Shown here: positions 17,951 through 27,347 of the stretch, one piece after another
Numbering within the stretch: position 1 is the first letter of the stretch
Layout: every line of letters begins with the position of its first letter
Assembly (NCBI RefSeq): GCF_002982315.1
Contig: NZ_MWZD01000019.1
Span: 24,889 to 88,888, forward strand
DNA length: 64,000 nucleotides
Source: Leucobacter massiliensis
GTDB taxonomy: Bacteria; Actinomycetota; Actinomycetes; Actinomycetales; Microbacteriaceae
Direction: 5' to 3'
Notes under the pieces: model-generated
The model's database searches: none
What the model was told of the DNA's origin: nothing
Seen by the model: only the letters and a program-made list of their open reading frames with translations
Made by a program: the position numbers and the translations under genes

Positions 17951-18582
17951 GTGTCTCTTCTTCCCGGCGAGGTGATGATTTCTGAGCCTTCAGTGGTGAC
18001 TTGGAGTGCTTGGTCGTCGCGCAGAGCGAGTAGCTGATACCGGTCGCTATAGGTGGATAGGATGCGTTCAATCAGTTCTGGGGGATAGGGCGGGAGCTGG
18101 CCGTCTGCGTGTGGGATGATGACCTGATTGATGAGGTGCAGACCAGCGTCGCTGTGTAGCCTCGGTGCCGCTTGCCGGTTGTCCATCAGCTCGGCAGGGG
18201 TCACTGACGGGCCCGTGATGATCGAACCTGCACTGCAGCCGATGTAGGGCAGCCCGGCGCGCACGTGTTCAGTGAGTATGTCTCCGGAACCATTGGAGCG
18301 AAAGGCTTCGAGCAAGACGAACGTTTCACCGCTCGCTACATAGACCGCATCCAGCGAGTCGAGCAATTCGGCGAACTTCGTTGAATTGGTGTATCGTGCT
18401 CGAATCTCAACGACCTCGTACCCGAGGGCTTCTACGCCTGCGCGCTCGACCGCAGCGAAGGGCATCCCATCGGCGGCGTCTGAGATGTAGCCGAGCCGTA
18501 GGGGGCGGGAGAGGTCGCCCACGCACTGATTCAAGAAGTCGGGCACCGCGCCGACATTGATCGAGAGTAAGAGCAAGTTCAT
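17947..18582 (-). CDS. Peptidase S51 (dipeptidase E-like) protein
   Basis: 211 residues in the alpha/beta fold of family S51. The nucleophile elbow 'YIGCSAGSIITGPSV' has the G-x-S-A-G-S motif with catalytic Ser. 'LDAVYVASGETFVLLEAFR' and 'HADGQLPPYPPELIERIL' follow the pattern of YgaJ/PepE-like bacterial proteins. Family members cut Asp-X dipeptides or related substrates. Coupled to the GNAT gene by a 4-bp overlap. The 18583-18797 spacer before it holds no gene. Confidence 0.85.
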   Translation of the reverse strand: MNLLLLSINVGAVPDFLNQCVGDLSRPLRLGYISDAADGMPFAAVERAGVEALGYEVVEIRARYTNSTKFAELLDSLDAVYVASGETFVLLEAFRSNGSGDILTEHVRAGLPYIGCSAGSIITGPSVTPAELMDNRQAAPRLHSDAGLHLINQVIIPHADGQLPPYPPELIERILSTYSDRYQLLALRDDQALQVTTEGSEIITSPGRRDT

Positions 18583-18797
18583 CCATTAAAGCTACCAACC
18601 ACCACGCGCCAAGGTCATTGGAGGATCGACTTGTGACGAACTGGCAGAGTTGCGTTAGCGGCACTCTCCCCTGGTCGACAGCCGATCCGTTCGGTCTATG
18701 CCTTTCTCAAGCCACTCATCCCCCGTAGACCCGAGGGAGCAAGGAGTCCAGCATGACCAACAGCCCCCATAGAGTTCTCCCGACTCGACGGGCGTCG

Positions 18798-20045
18798 TCA
18801 GCGGCGCCGCTTCTGGGCGCTCGCCTCGTCGTGGAGGGTTGCCCGGATGGTGAAGCCAGCGAGCACGAAAACGAGCGAGATTGCGAGCCACGCACCCGGC
18901 GCATCGTTTCCGGCCACGTCCACGATGGCGCCCGATGCCCATGTCAGGCCGAGCGCTAGGAAGCCGCCGAGGGTGCTGAGCATGCCGAAGTAGCTGCCCA
19001 GGTTCCCCTCGCCAGCGGTGCGGGCGACGCGGTCTCGGAGCGCGGGCATGATGAGCATCTGGCCCAGCTGCAGCAGGACCGTCCACACGATCAGCGCTCC
19101 GATGAGCGGCGCAGACCCGTCCTGGACGGGGAGGAGGAACGCGCTGCCGGGCACCGCGAAGGCAATGGCGGTGAGGAGGAGCCCGCCGACCAGCGAGGTT
19201 TTCGTCGGTAGATTCCTGGTGAGCATGCGCAGCGGAGCCTGTCCCGCGATGACGACGAGCGCCGAACCGATGTAGAACGCGCCGATCATCTCGGGTGCAA
19301 TGTGCGCGGGAAGGAAGACGTAGAAGAGGTTCTGCGCGCCGAGGTAGAGACTCCCCGGGATGGCGATGGCGAGAAAGGCCCGGTTCTTCAGCGGCAGAAT
19401 CATCCCCTTTCGCACGCTCACCGGCGTCGCATTGACCCGCAGCGCGCGGGGAAGGAGAACCGCGAAAGCGATCAGCAGCGCCGCGAAGATCAGGGAGGCG
19501 GCGAGGGAGGTCCAGATGAATGGAACGAACACGAGCGCCGTGCCGATGACCGGACCGAGCGCTGTGCCGATGCGGCTGAATACCTGCTCGATCGCAAACA
19601 GCTCGGTCCGTCGGAGCACGCCCTCGTTCTCCAGCCGTGCGCCGTAGCTGGCGTTGGCCGACTCCACCGCCGGCGCGAAGGCCGCGGCGGCCACGCCGAC
19701 CAGAAGTATGCCGATCAGCAGGAGGCCAGGATGCGTGGCGATGCCGACGGTGAGGAGGCCCACGATGCGCAGCGCGATGCCGGTGAGCACCATCGGTCTC
19801 ACGCCGAAGCGGTCGCTCAAGGCGCCGCCCAGGGCGAACAGGCCCTGCTGGGCCGCCATCCGAGCACCGAGGATGAGGCCGACGAGGGCCGCGCCAAGGT
19901 GCAGGTTTTCGGTCATGTGCACGGCCAGGAAAGGAATGACCAGTGAGAACCCGGCGTTGAATCCGGCCATCGCGAAGAGGATCAGGCGAACCTGGGCCGG
20001 GAGCGCGCGGAAGGTTCGCAGGATGCCGCGTTTCGTGCGGCTCAC
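18798..20045 (-). CDS. MFS transporter, EntS/MdtH-like
   Basis: 415 residues with twelve predictable hydrophobic helices. 'GGALSDRFGVRPMVLTGIAL' is the MFS loop 2-3 motif, and 'FAPAVESANASYGARLE' lies between helices 4 and 5. Its start overlaps the stop of the siderophore ATPase gene by 4 bp (ATGA), so it is in the iron-uptake operon. MFS proteins in such operons commonly export the siderophore or take part in its use. No siderophore biosynthesis genes are present here, so export of a foreign compound or import of a xenosiderophore is possible. Confidence 0.88.
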   Translation of the reverse strand: MSRTKRGILRTFRALPAQVRLILFAMAGFNAGFSLVIPFLAVHMTENLHLGAALVGLILGARMAAQQGLFALGGALSDRFGVRPMVLTGIALRIVGLLTVGIATHPGLLLIGILLVGVAAAAFAPAVESANASYGARLENEGVLRRTELFAIEQVFSRIGTALGPVIGTALVFVPFIWTSLAASLIFAALLIAFAVLLPRALRVNATPVSVRKGMILPLKNRAFLAIAIPGSLYLGAQNLFYVFLPAHIAPEMIGAFYIGSALVVIAGQAPLRMLTRNLPTKTSLVGGLLLTAIAFAVPGSAFLLPVQDGSAPLIGALIVWTVLLQLGQMLIMPALRDRVARTAGEGNLGSYFGMLSTLGGFLALGLTWASGAIVDVAGNDAPGAWLAISLVFVLAGFTIRATLHDEASAQKRRR

Positions 20046-20866
20046 GTCGCTTCGGCGCCGCCGACAGCGACGACCATGGGCGTTCCGGCGACCGGGTCCG
20101 GCACGATGACCGTTTCCAGGTCGAAGACCTCTCGGACCATGCTGGGGGTGATCACCTCGGCGGGCGGTCCGACGGCGGCGACGCGCCCGTCCTTGAGTGC
20201 GATCATGTGCGTGCCGTAGCGGGCCGCCTGGTTGAGGTCGTGCAGCACCGCGGCGACGGTCGTGCCCTGCCTGTTCTGCCGGGCGATCAGCTCGAGCACG
20301 CTGACCTGATGGGCGATGTCGAGGTATGTGGTGGGTTCGTCAAGCAGCAGGATGGGGGCCTCGCGAGCGAGCGCCATCGCGATCCACGCCCGCTGGCGCT
20401 GACCGCCGGAGAGGGCGTCCAGCGGGCGTTCTGAGAGCTCGGACATGCCAGCCGAGGCGAGAGCCGAGGTCACCGCGCGCTCGTCGTCGTCGGACCAGCG
20501 CCGCAGCATGCTCTGATGGGCGTAGCGTCCGCGGGCGACGAGCTCCGCGACCCGGATCCCCTCGGGCGCGGTGCTGGACTGCGGGAGTAACCCGATGGTG
20601 CGCGCCACCTCCTTCGTGCTGGAGGTCGCGATGGAGGAGCCGTCGAGCAGGATCGCGCCGTTTCGTGGCTTCTCCACCCGCGCGAGCGCCCGAAGGAGCG
20701 TGGATTTGCCGCACCCGTTCGCGCCGACGATGACGGTGAAGGAACCGTCGGGGATGCTGATCGACACATCGTGGATGACGGTCGTCTCGGCGTAGCCGAG
20801 TCGGACTGCGTCGGTGCGCAGGCGCGCGGGGGCGAGCGAAGGGGTGGGCGTCAGGGGCGTGTTCAT
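20042..20866 (-). CDS. Fe-siderophore ABC transporter ATPase (FepC/FhuC-like)
   Basis: 274 residues from ATG at 20866. Walker A 'VIVGANGCGKSTLLRALA', Q-loop 'TIGLLPQSSTAPEGIRV', signature 'LSGGQRQRAWIAMALARE', Walker B 'ILLLDEPTTYLDIAHQ' and the switch His in 'AAVLHDLNQAARY'. The '-TTYLDIAHQ-' wording is diagnostic of the FecCD-type iron/cobalamin importers. ATGA overlaps join it to both neighbours. Confidence 0.95.
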   Translation of the reverse strand: MNTPLTPTPSLAPARLRTDAVRLGYAETTVIHDVSISIPDGSFTVIVGANGCGKSTLLRALARVEKPRNGAILLDGSSIATSSTKEVARTIGLLPQSSTAPEGIRVAELVARGRYAHQSMLRRWSDDDERAVTSALASAGMSELSERPLDALSGGQRQRAWIAMALAREAPILLLDEPTTYLDIAHQVSVLELIARQNRQGTTVAAVLHDLNQAARYGTHMIALKDGRVAAVGPPAEVITPSMVREVFDLETVIVPDPVAGTPMVVAVGGAEAT

Positions 20867-21909
20867 CGTGTCCGTGGGAAGAGGAGAAGTGAAAGGAGAT
20901 AGGCGCCGCCGATCACGATCGTGATGATGCCGACCGGTAGCGGGTGCGGGAAGCCGTGTTGGGCCACGATGTCGGCCCAGGTTAACAGCATGGCTCCCGC
21001 ACAGGCCGAGGCTGCGAGCGAGATCCCCGGCGCCCGGGTCAGGCGCTGGCCGATCGCCGGGGCCGCGAGGGCGATAAAAGCGATGGGCCCGGCGAACGCG
21101 GTCACCGCGGCAACCAGCAGGACCGCGCACGCGATCAACGTGACGCGCATGGACGTCACGCGCAGTCCCGATGAGGCGGCGATCTCGTCACCGAGCTCCA
21201 ACTGCGCAAGTGATCGTCCCGTCGCCGCGAGGACAGTGCCGGCGACGGTAATCGCTGAGGCGGTGAGAAGGAGTTGCGGCGCGAGGATCCTCGACAGCGT
21301 GCCGACGCCCCACGCCGAGGCGGAGAAAGCGATCTCCATCTCGGCCGTACGCAGTATCCAGGCGTTCACCCCCGCGAGCGCCGCGGAGACGCCGATGCCC
21401 ACGACCACCAGCCGGGTCCCGCGCAGCCCCCGTCGCATCGAGAGGGCCATGATCACGGACGCGGTGGCCAGCCCGCCGGCGAGCGCACCGGTGGCGATGC
21501 CCAGTAGCGACGATCCGAACGTCACCATCACGAGGAGCGCACCCGTGTAGGAGCCCGTGGTGAAGCCGATGATGTCTGGCGTCGCGAGAGGATTTCGGGT
21601 GATCGCCTGGAAGATCGCGCCGGCTGCACCCAGTGCGAGGCCGAAGAGAGCCGCGGCGAGGGCGCGCGGCAGCCTCCACTCGAGGACGACCGTCCGGGTG
21701 AAGCCCGCGTCCGCTCCGGTGAGCGCGGCGACGAGCTGATCGGGCGGGATCGGATAGTCACCGAGGCTCAGGGCAACCGCCGTGCCGAGGAGCGTGAGGA
21801 GAAGCATTGCGAGGCAGGCCAGCACGAGCCGACGCGGCGTCCTCCCGCGCGCCCGTCCGATCCGCAGGTGCAGATACGCGCGCCCTGCGCTGGCGGTGGT
21901 GGCGTTCAT
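20863..21909 (-). CDS. Fe-siderophore ABC transporter permease (FecCD family)
   Basis: 348 residues from ATG at 21909. The FecCD features are clear: 'LVLEWRLPRALAAALFGLAL', 'GAIFQAITRNPLATPDIIGF', 'GDEIAASSGL' (contact to the ATPase) and 'GPIAFIALAAPAIGQRLTRA'. About ten hydrophobic segments. It would pair with the next permease as a heterodimer. Overlaps of 4 bp on both sides indicate one transcript. Confidence 0.94.
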   Translation of the reverse strand: MNATTASAGRAYLHLRIGRARGRTPRRLVLACLAMLLLTLLGTAVALSLGDYPIPPDQLVAALTGADAGFTRTVVLEWRLPRALAAALFGLALGAAGAIFQAITRNPLATPDIIGFTTGSYTGALLVMVTFGSSLLGIATGALAGGLATASVIMALSMRRGLRGTRLVVVGIGVSAALAGVNAWILRTAEMEIAFSASAWGVGTLSRILAPQLLLTASAITVAGTVLAATGRSLAQLELGDEIAASSGLRVTSMRVTLIACAVLLVAAVTAFAGPIAFIALAAPAIGQRLTRAPGISLAASACAGAMLLTWADIVAQHGFPHPLPVGIITIVIGGAYLLSLLLFPRTR

Positions 21910-22970
21910 CGGGCGGCCACGCTTCCGCGATACGCGATGAGGGCGAGGCCGGTACCGCCGAGCACCGCGGTGATTACGCCGACGGGGATCTCCGAGGGGG
22001 CGATGACGGTGCGGCCGACGATGTCCGCGGCCAGCATCAGTGATGCCCCGTACAGCGCCGAGCACGGGATCAGCCAGGCTTCGTGCGGACCGGTGAATCG
22101 TCGAACGGCGTGCGGGACGATCAGCCCGATAAACCCGATCGGACCCGCGGCGGCAACGCTCGCCCCGGAGAGCACAGAGACCGACGTCCAGGACAGCAGC
22201 CGCACCCGTCCCGGGTCGATGCCCATCGAGACGGCGATATGGTCACCGAGCGCAATCGCGTCGAGGCGTCTGCTCAGGAACAGTGCCACGAGCACCCCGG
22301 CCGCGATCGCGGGGGCGATCGCGGCCACGGTGTCGAGGTCTCGTCCGGAGAGCGAGCCGCTCTCCCAGTTCCGCATCTGATCGAAGGCGTCCGGCCAGAT
22401 CCTAGTCATCGCGAGCGTGCTCCCGCTGAGTACGGCGGCGATTGCCACCCCCGCGAGCGTCAGCCCGAGCGCATGGGAGGTCTGTCCGCCCCGGCCCTGG
22501 ACGGCGCTGAGGAGATACACCGCCGCGCTCACGAGGAGGGCGCCCGCGAAGGCAAACCAGATGTACCCCTTCGCCTCGCTGACCCCGAACACGCCGACGG
22601 CTACTGCGACGGCGATTCCGGCACCGGCGTTGACGCCCAGGATCCCGGGATCGCCGAGCGGGTTTCGAGTCGCGGCTTGGATGACACAGCCGGCGACCGA
22701 GATCCCCGCGCCCGCAAGGAGCGCCACCAGCGATCGGGGGATGCGGACATCGCGCATGACGATGTCCGCATCGCTCCCCGAGAACGCCGTCACGGCCTGC
22801 CACGCTTCGACCGGGCTGAACGTCCGGGAGCCGATGCAGACGCTGCAGACCAGTAGCACCAGCACCAGCGCGACACCGAGCACGATGCCCGCGGCGCGGC
22901 GTCCGGCGGCGCCGCCGCGGCTCAGCGCACCCGAAGGAGGGCGCCCGGAGGCAGGAGCGAGCCTGCTCAC
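21906..22970 (-). CDS. Fe-siderophore ABC transporter permease (FecCD family)
   Basis: 354 residues. 'RDVRIPRSLVALLAGAGISV', 'CVIQAATRNPLGDPGILGVN', 'LGDHIAVSMG' and 'GPIGFIGLIVPHAVRRFTGP' are FecCD family signatures. The N-terminus has ~25 extra polar residues before the first helix. It overlaps the binding-protein gene upstream (22967-22970) and the second permease downstream. Confidence 0.94.
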   Translation of the reverse strand: MSRLAPASGRPPSGALSRGGAAGRRAAGIVLGVALVLVLLVCSVCIGSRTFSPVEAWQAVTAFSGSDADIVMRDVRIPRSLVALLAGAGISVAGCVIQAATRNPLGDPGILGVNAGAGIAVAVAVGVFGVSEAKGYIWFAFAGALLVSAAVYLLSAVQGRGGQTSHALGLTLAGVAIAAVLSGSTLAMTRIWPDAFDQMRNWESGSLSGRDLDTVAAIAPAIAAGVLVALFLSRRLDAIALGDHIAVSMGIDPGRVRLLSWTSVSVLSGASVAAAGPIGFIGLIVPHAVRRFTGPHEAWLIPCSALYGASLMLAADIVGRTVIAPSEIPVGVITAVLGGTGLALIAYRGSVAAR

Positions 22971-23977
22971 TCCTCGGTGCCGGCGGGAGTCTCCCGGATC
23001 TGCGAAACGAACCGGTCCAGCACATAGGGAATCGTGACAGGGTTCGGCATCGAGACGGCATCCGACGTCACGGCGTCGAGTCCGATCACGTTGCCCTCGC
23101 GCACGACATCGAGGTTGTGGAACGTCGGCATGTTCTCCAGCTGCGCGCGACGCTTGTCCCAGTTGTCGACGAAGAGGACGTCCAACGAGTTCAGCTCGGA
23201 GAGGTTCTCCGCGGACAGGTCGAAACGCAGCGCGTTGTCGGCGCTCCTGAGGTTTTCGGGGAACTCGAAACCGAGGGAATCGACCAACTGGCCGCGGGCG
23301 GCCTCATTGCTGAAGACACTCACCGTGTCGTCGTCCCACACGACGACCAGCGCAGCCTTGAGGCCCGCCAGGTCGGAGTTCTTCTCCGCGGTGGACTTCA
23401 TGAGCGCTTCGGTCTCAGCGACAAGCTTCTCCGCCTCGGTGGCCTTACCGACCGCCGTGCCGACCTGCCTGGTCAGGGACTGCCACGGCAGTACCCAGTC
23501 GGTCTCGTCGGCGGAGTGCAACACGGTCGGAGCGATCGACGACAGCTGCTGATACCGCGTCTCATCGATCGCGTTGTTGACCGCGACAATGACGTCAGGG
23601 TCCGAGGCGGCGACCTTCTCGATCGAGAACTCGCTCGTACCGCTCTCCAGCGGCGTGGGGGCATCGCCGGTCACGAGCGGCATCGCCCACTCGCCTACCC
23701 CGGTGTCCGTCGAGCCGTTCCAAACCGGGGCGAGAACCGGCTGCACCCCGAGGGCCAGAAGGATGTCGGTGTCGCCGATGCCCACCGACGCCACGCGCGT
23801 CGGTGGCTCGGAAATCGTCGTCTCACCCAGCTTGTGCTCGATAGTGACGGGAAAACCCTCGTGCGAGGCGGCAGACTGTGCGGCGGTGTCCGTGGCGGCC
23901 CCCGTCGCACAGCTGCTGAGTGCGATCAGTGCCACGAGGGCGGAGGCAAAGGCTAGAGGACGTCGAGAAACGCGCAT
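22967..23977 (-). CDS. Iron-siderophore substrate-binding lipoprotein
   Basis: 336 residues. The signal peptide ends in a lipobox (LIALSSC, Cys ~23) for lipid anchoring outside the membrane. The mature part is a periplasmic-binding type III fold: 'TTISEPPTRVASVGIGDTDI', 'GVQPVLAPVW', 'AASDPDVIVAVNNAIDETRY', 'LDVLFVDNWDKRR'. First gene of the cargo operon, 25 bp from an IdeR/DtxR-like box, so iron probably represses it. Ligand likely a ferric siderophore; which one cannot be told. Confidence 0.92.
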   Translation of the reverse strand: MRVSRRPLAFASALVALIALSSCATGAATDTAAQSAASHEGFPVTIEHKLGETTISEPPTRVASVGIGDTDILLALGVQPVLAPVWNGSTDTGVGEWAMPLVTGDAPTPLESGTSEFSIEKVAASDPDVIVAVNNAIDETRYQQLSSIAPTVLHSADETDWVLPWQSLTRQVGTAVGKATEAEKLVAETEALMKSTAEKNSDLAGLKAALVVVWDDDTVSVFSNEAARGQLVDSLGFEFPENLRSADNALRFDLSAENLSELNSLDVLFVDNWDKRRAQLENMPTFHNLDVVREGNVIGLDAVTSDAVSMPNPVTIPYVLDRFVSQIRETPAGTEE

Positions 23978-24001
23978 TTTGAGAGAAATCCTTCAGATGA
24001 T

Positions 24002-24020
24002 ACTTAGGGCAACCTAATCA
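24002..24020 (-). promoter_or_regulatory. DtxR/IdeR-type iron box
   Basis: On the minus strand the site reads TGATTAGGTTGCCCTAAGT. It keeps the TTAGGTT half and CCTAA half of the actinobacterial iron-repressor palindrome (consensus TTAGGTTAGSCTAACCTAA). It lies just upstream of the binding-protein start at 23977, where a bound repressor would cover the promoter. Confidence 0.82.
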
Positions 24021-24377
24021 TCGTAGCGGGGTTGACTGCCATGCAGGACTACTGAGCGTTCTAGTAACTCATCTCCTACGACGCGAGCACGGCGGCTGCG
24101 ATCATTTCAAACTCGATTGGGGAGAGGGGCTCGATACCACTATGGGGGAAAGTCAGATTTCGCGACGCTCGCGGAGCACACAACTCAGTACGAATTTGCT
24201 TACGGTGGACTAGGGAGATCGGAGAGTGTCAACCTTCGACGTGACATGCACGGTGACTCGCCATCTGTGAACTTGAAGTCGTTGAAGCAAAAGTCACAAA
24301 CGACCGTTCATAAGACAGTTGACTCTGTCCCACACCAGATCGGCGAGTCATGTCTCATGACCCGTGTCGGCAATCTA

Positions 24378-24404
24378 TGTAAAGAAGGCAGCGTTCGCGT
24401 TACA
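24378..24404. other. Putative resolvase (res) binding site
   Basis: A 27-bp element with TGTAA and TTACA ends just before the resolvase start, about the length of a serine-resolvase dimer site. Two more short inverted repeats lie upstream: GACAG/CTGTC (24314-24329) and TCATG/CATGA (24348-24360). The 24021-24411 spacer holds no other gene. Assignment is by position and symmetry only. Confidence 0.5.
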
Positions 24405-24411
24405 CTGAGGC

Positions 24412-24978
24412 ATGGCCACGATCGGTTACGCCCGAGTCTCAACCCGAGACCAGAATCCGGACGGCCAAACGGATGCGCTCAATGCGGCGGGCTGCGACAA
24501 GATTTTCGTCGAGCACGCATCCGGCACCCTGTCGAAGCGGCCGGCACTGACGGAAGCCCTCGGGTATCTGCGCGAGGGAGACTCGCTCGTCGTGACGAAA
24601 CTTGACCGGCTCGGCCGGTCGGTGAGAAACCTCAAACAGGTCGCGGACGAGCTTCAACAGCGCGGAGTTGGTCTGAAAGCACTCTCGCAGGGCATCGACA
24701 CGACAACGCCGGGAGGCCGCCTGTTCTTTCACATGCTCGCTGCAATCGCGGAGTTCGAACACGACCTCATCGTCGAACGCACCCACGACGGCCTCGCGGC
24801 CGCCCGCGCCCGTGGGCGGAAGGGCGGCCCGAAGTTCAAGATGACGCCGACGAAGATCCGGCAGGCCCGGGCGATGTACGACGAGGGCGGCCACACCGTG
24901 CAGGAGATCGCCGACACGTTCGGGGTGTCCCGGCCCACGATTTACCGGCACCTGGCCGAGCACGTCGAGAGGGCCTGA
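24412..24978 (+). CDS. Serine resolvase/invertase
   Basis: 188 residues. 'IGYARVSTRDQNPDGQTDAL' carries the catalytic Ser10. 'EALGYLREGDSLVVTKLDRL' with 'GRSVRNL' and 'FFHMLAAIAEFEHDLIVERT' are resolvase-family blocks. The C-terminus has a Hin/TnpR-type HTH ('HTVQEIADTFGVSRPTIYRH'). It resolves cointegrates formed in transposition. First of the three transposition genes, ending 9 bp before the transposase. Confidence 0.95.
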   Translation: MATIGYARVSTRDQNPDGQTDALNAAGCDKIFVEHASGTLSKRPALTEALGYLREGDSLVVTKLDRLGRSVRNLKQVADELQQRGVGLKALSQGIDTTTPGGRLFFHMLAAIAEFEHDLIVERTHDGLAAARARGRKGGPKFKMTPTKIRQARAMYDEGGHTVQEIADTFGVSRPTIYRHLAEHVERA

Positions 24979-24987
24979 CGAGGAATC

Positions 24988-26424
24988 ATGGCGCACCTCA
25001 GCAACCGGCAGAAAGCCGAGCTTGTGCGCCAACACCAGGACGGGGTGCCGTGGACGCGCCTTGCGGAACACTCCGGCGTTGCAGTACGGACCTTGCAACG
25101 CTGGGCAGCCCGGATGGAAATGGGACAGCTCTCGCGGGCACCTCGCCGCGATAAGGGTTCGACACGCCTCGACGCCGAGCTGGTGAAGGCGGTTGAGGCG
25201 CTTGCTGTGCGGCGTCCCGCTCCGACGATCGCGTATATCCACCGCCGTGTCGGTGATATCGCCAGGGGCCGAGGACTATCCGCCCCGGGATACACCACGG
25301 TCCGCGATATCGTGCACGGGCTCGACCCGGGCCTGAGGGCCCTCGCGGACGGCGGGGACGCGGCCTACCGAGACAAGTTCGAGCTGGTCTACCGCCGCAC
25401 AACCGCCGCGCCGAATGAGCAGTGGCAGATGGACCACACTCTGCTGGATGTGATGATCCTCGATGACCGGCAGCAGCCCGTCCGTCCGTGGCTCACGATC
25501 GTGCTCGACGACTACTCGCGAGCGATCGCAGGCTACGCCGTCAGCGTCGCAACACCCACAGCCGAGCATTCCGCGCTGGCGTTCCACCAGGCCATTGCCC
25601 GGAAACGAAACCCGAAGTGGGTGGTGTCGGGTCTCCCGGACATCCTTTACAGTGACCACGGGTCCGACTTCACCTCGACCAGGATCGAGCACGTGTGCCT
25701 CGACGTGCACGTGCGCTTGATTCACTCACGGATCGGAGTCCCGCAGGGGCGCGGCAAGATCGAACGGTTCTACCGAACGATCACGACCGAACTGCTGCCG
25801 CACCTGCCCGGCTTCATACCGCACGGCACCGGCGGATCGCCCATCAACGAACCCGCGTTGACCTTGCACCAGCTCGATGACGTTCTCGAGGGATTCATCG
25901 TCGACGAATACAACGAACGCATCCACTCGTCGACGGGTGCTGCCCCGCACGAGCGATGGCGCAGTGACACTTTCATCCCTCGAACACCTGACCGCCCTGA
26001 AGATATCGATCTGCTTCTACTCACCGCAGCGACGACCCGCCGTGTGCAGCGTGACGGGATCCGGTTCGCGTCGACCCGGTACATCTCGCCGGTCCTCGCC
26101 GCATACGTCGGCGAAGACGTCACGGTGCGGTATGACCCTCGTGACCTTGGGGAGGTACGAATCTTCCACGACAACGCATTCCTCTGCTGCGCAATCGCCC
26201 CCGAACGCTCCTCCGAGACTGTCTCCTTCGCTGATCTGCAAACTGCGAGGAACGCGCGACGTCGTGCCCTGAAAAAGCAACTCCGCGAGCTCACCACTCA
26301 CGCAGGGTCCCTTCCCGAAGACACTCGCCACCACCCCGAGATCACAACGACCCCCGACAGCACCCCCGACCAGCTCGCGACACCTCCCGCGCGACACGGA
26401 TTGAGAACCTATGCCAGTGACTGA
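24988..26424 (+). CDS. DDE transposase, Tn552/TniA type (rve integrase core)
   Basis: 478 residues, close to the 480 of Tn552 transposase. An N-terminal HTH (KAELVRQHQDGVPWTRLAEH, then SGVAVRTLQRW) precedes the catalytic core: Asp in 'QWQMDHTLLDVMI', Asp in 'LYSDHGSDFTS' and Glu in 'GRGKIERFYRTI'. The Mu-type C-terminal beta-barrel follows ('DGIRFASTRYISPVLAAYVG', 'VTVRYDPRDLGEVRIF'). GAGGAA lies before the ATG. It overlaps the ATPase gene by 14 bp. Confidence 0.94.
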   Translation: MAHLSNRQKAELVRQHQDGVPWTRLAEHSGVAVRTLQRWAARMEMGQLSRAPRRDKGSTRLDAELVKAVEALAVRRPAPTIAYIHRRVGDIARGRGLSAPGYTTVRDIVHGLDPGLRALADGGDAAYRDKFELVYRRTTAAPNEQWQMDHTLLDVMILDDRQQPVRPWLTIVLDDYSRAIAGYAVSVATPTAEHSALAFHQAIARKRNPKWVVSGLPDILYSDHGSDFTSTRIEHVCLDVHVRLIHSRIGVPQGRGKIERFYRTITTELLPHLPGFIPHGTGGSPINEPALTLHQLDDVLEGFIVDEYNERIHSSTGAAPHERWRSDTFIPRTPDRPEDIDLLLLTAATTRRVQRDGIRFASTRYISPVLAAYVGEDVTVRYDPRDLGEVRIFHDNAFLCCAIAPERSSETVSFADLQTARNARRRALKKQLRELTTHAGSLPEDTRHHPEITTTPDSTPDQLATPPARHGLRTYASD

Positions 26425-27334
26425 TCCAGACGGCACGCCCCAGTCTCTTCTCTTCACGCCTGACGACGACGGACGCCGATTCCTCGGTGGTCATTTCGAT
26501 GAGTTCACCGATGCGCCTCCGCCCCACGCGGACACCTTGCCCGCGTTCGTAACCACCCGTGAACACCGACGGTTCGCCGAGTTCGCAGACACCGTCCGAT
26601 CACATCGCTACATCGGCCTCGGCTAAGGGCCACCCGGCGTTGGCAAGACACGCTCCGCACGCAACTACGCTGGCACCGACGAGTGGGAGCAGTGGTACCC
26701 GCTCTCCCGCAGCGAAGGCGCACTGCCGCCCGTGCCCGAAGCGGTGCAACGAAGTCGCACGGCGTTCTTCACACCTACCGTCGCTGCGACCATCAAGCAG
26801 ATCGATCAAGGCCTGCCCCGGGCATGCCAGCAGATCTCCTGGGCGATCGACTACGCCCAGCACGGCCACGTTGATCCTTTCGTGCACGCGGAGTCGCAAC
26901 ACAGCGGAAACACCGAACTGCTCATCATCGACGAAGCCGACCGACTCAAAACCGCCGGCTTAGAACAAATTCGTGACTTCTACGACCGCCACCGGATGGG
27001 CGTGATCCTCATCGGCATGCCCGGCATCGAGAAACGCCTCGCCCGCTACCCCCAGCTCTACAGTCGCATTGGCTTCGCCCACGAATACCGAGCGCTGCGA
27101 AGCGACGAGCTCACCGCCGTCATCGCGCAACGACTCCCGGCACCCGACCCAGACGACTCCGGTCTCGCACATACCGCAGCTCTCGCTGCAATCGTTCGCG
27201 CCACCAACGGCAACTTTCGCCTCTCCGACAGGCTCGTCACCCAGGTCAACCGCATACTCACCATCAACAAGCAGACACACCTCATCCCAGAGGCCGTCGA
27301 CGCCGCCCAAGAAGCACTCCTCATCGGACGATAA
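26411..27334 (+). pseudogene. Transposition ATPase (IstB/TniB-like) with in-frame TAA before Walker A
   Basis: A single frame of 308 codons from ATG 26411 to TAA 27334, broken by TAA at 26624-26626. The sequence reads '...VRSHRYIGLG' stop 'GPPGVGKTRSARNYAG', so the stop sits exactly before Walker A. 'ELLIIDEADRLKTAGLEQIR' is Walker B and 'GMPGIEKRLARYPQLYSRIG' the sensor region. Relatives usually have a Tyr codon here. Both fragments would be inactive, since the first lacks the nucleotide site and the second lacks a start before Walker A. The transposon therefore probably needs help in trans. Confidence 0.88.
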
Positions 27335-27347
27335 GCGATGCGGGAAA

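Noticed and set aside
24230..24300. TGTGACTT (complement, near 24288) resembling an internal copy of the transposon end
   Set aside because: Only the first 8 bases match the 26-bp end and the inner ATAAATGTCGTG block is absent, so it does not show a smaller core transposon.
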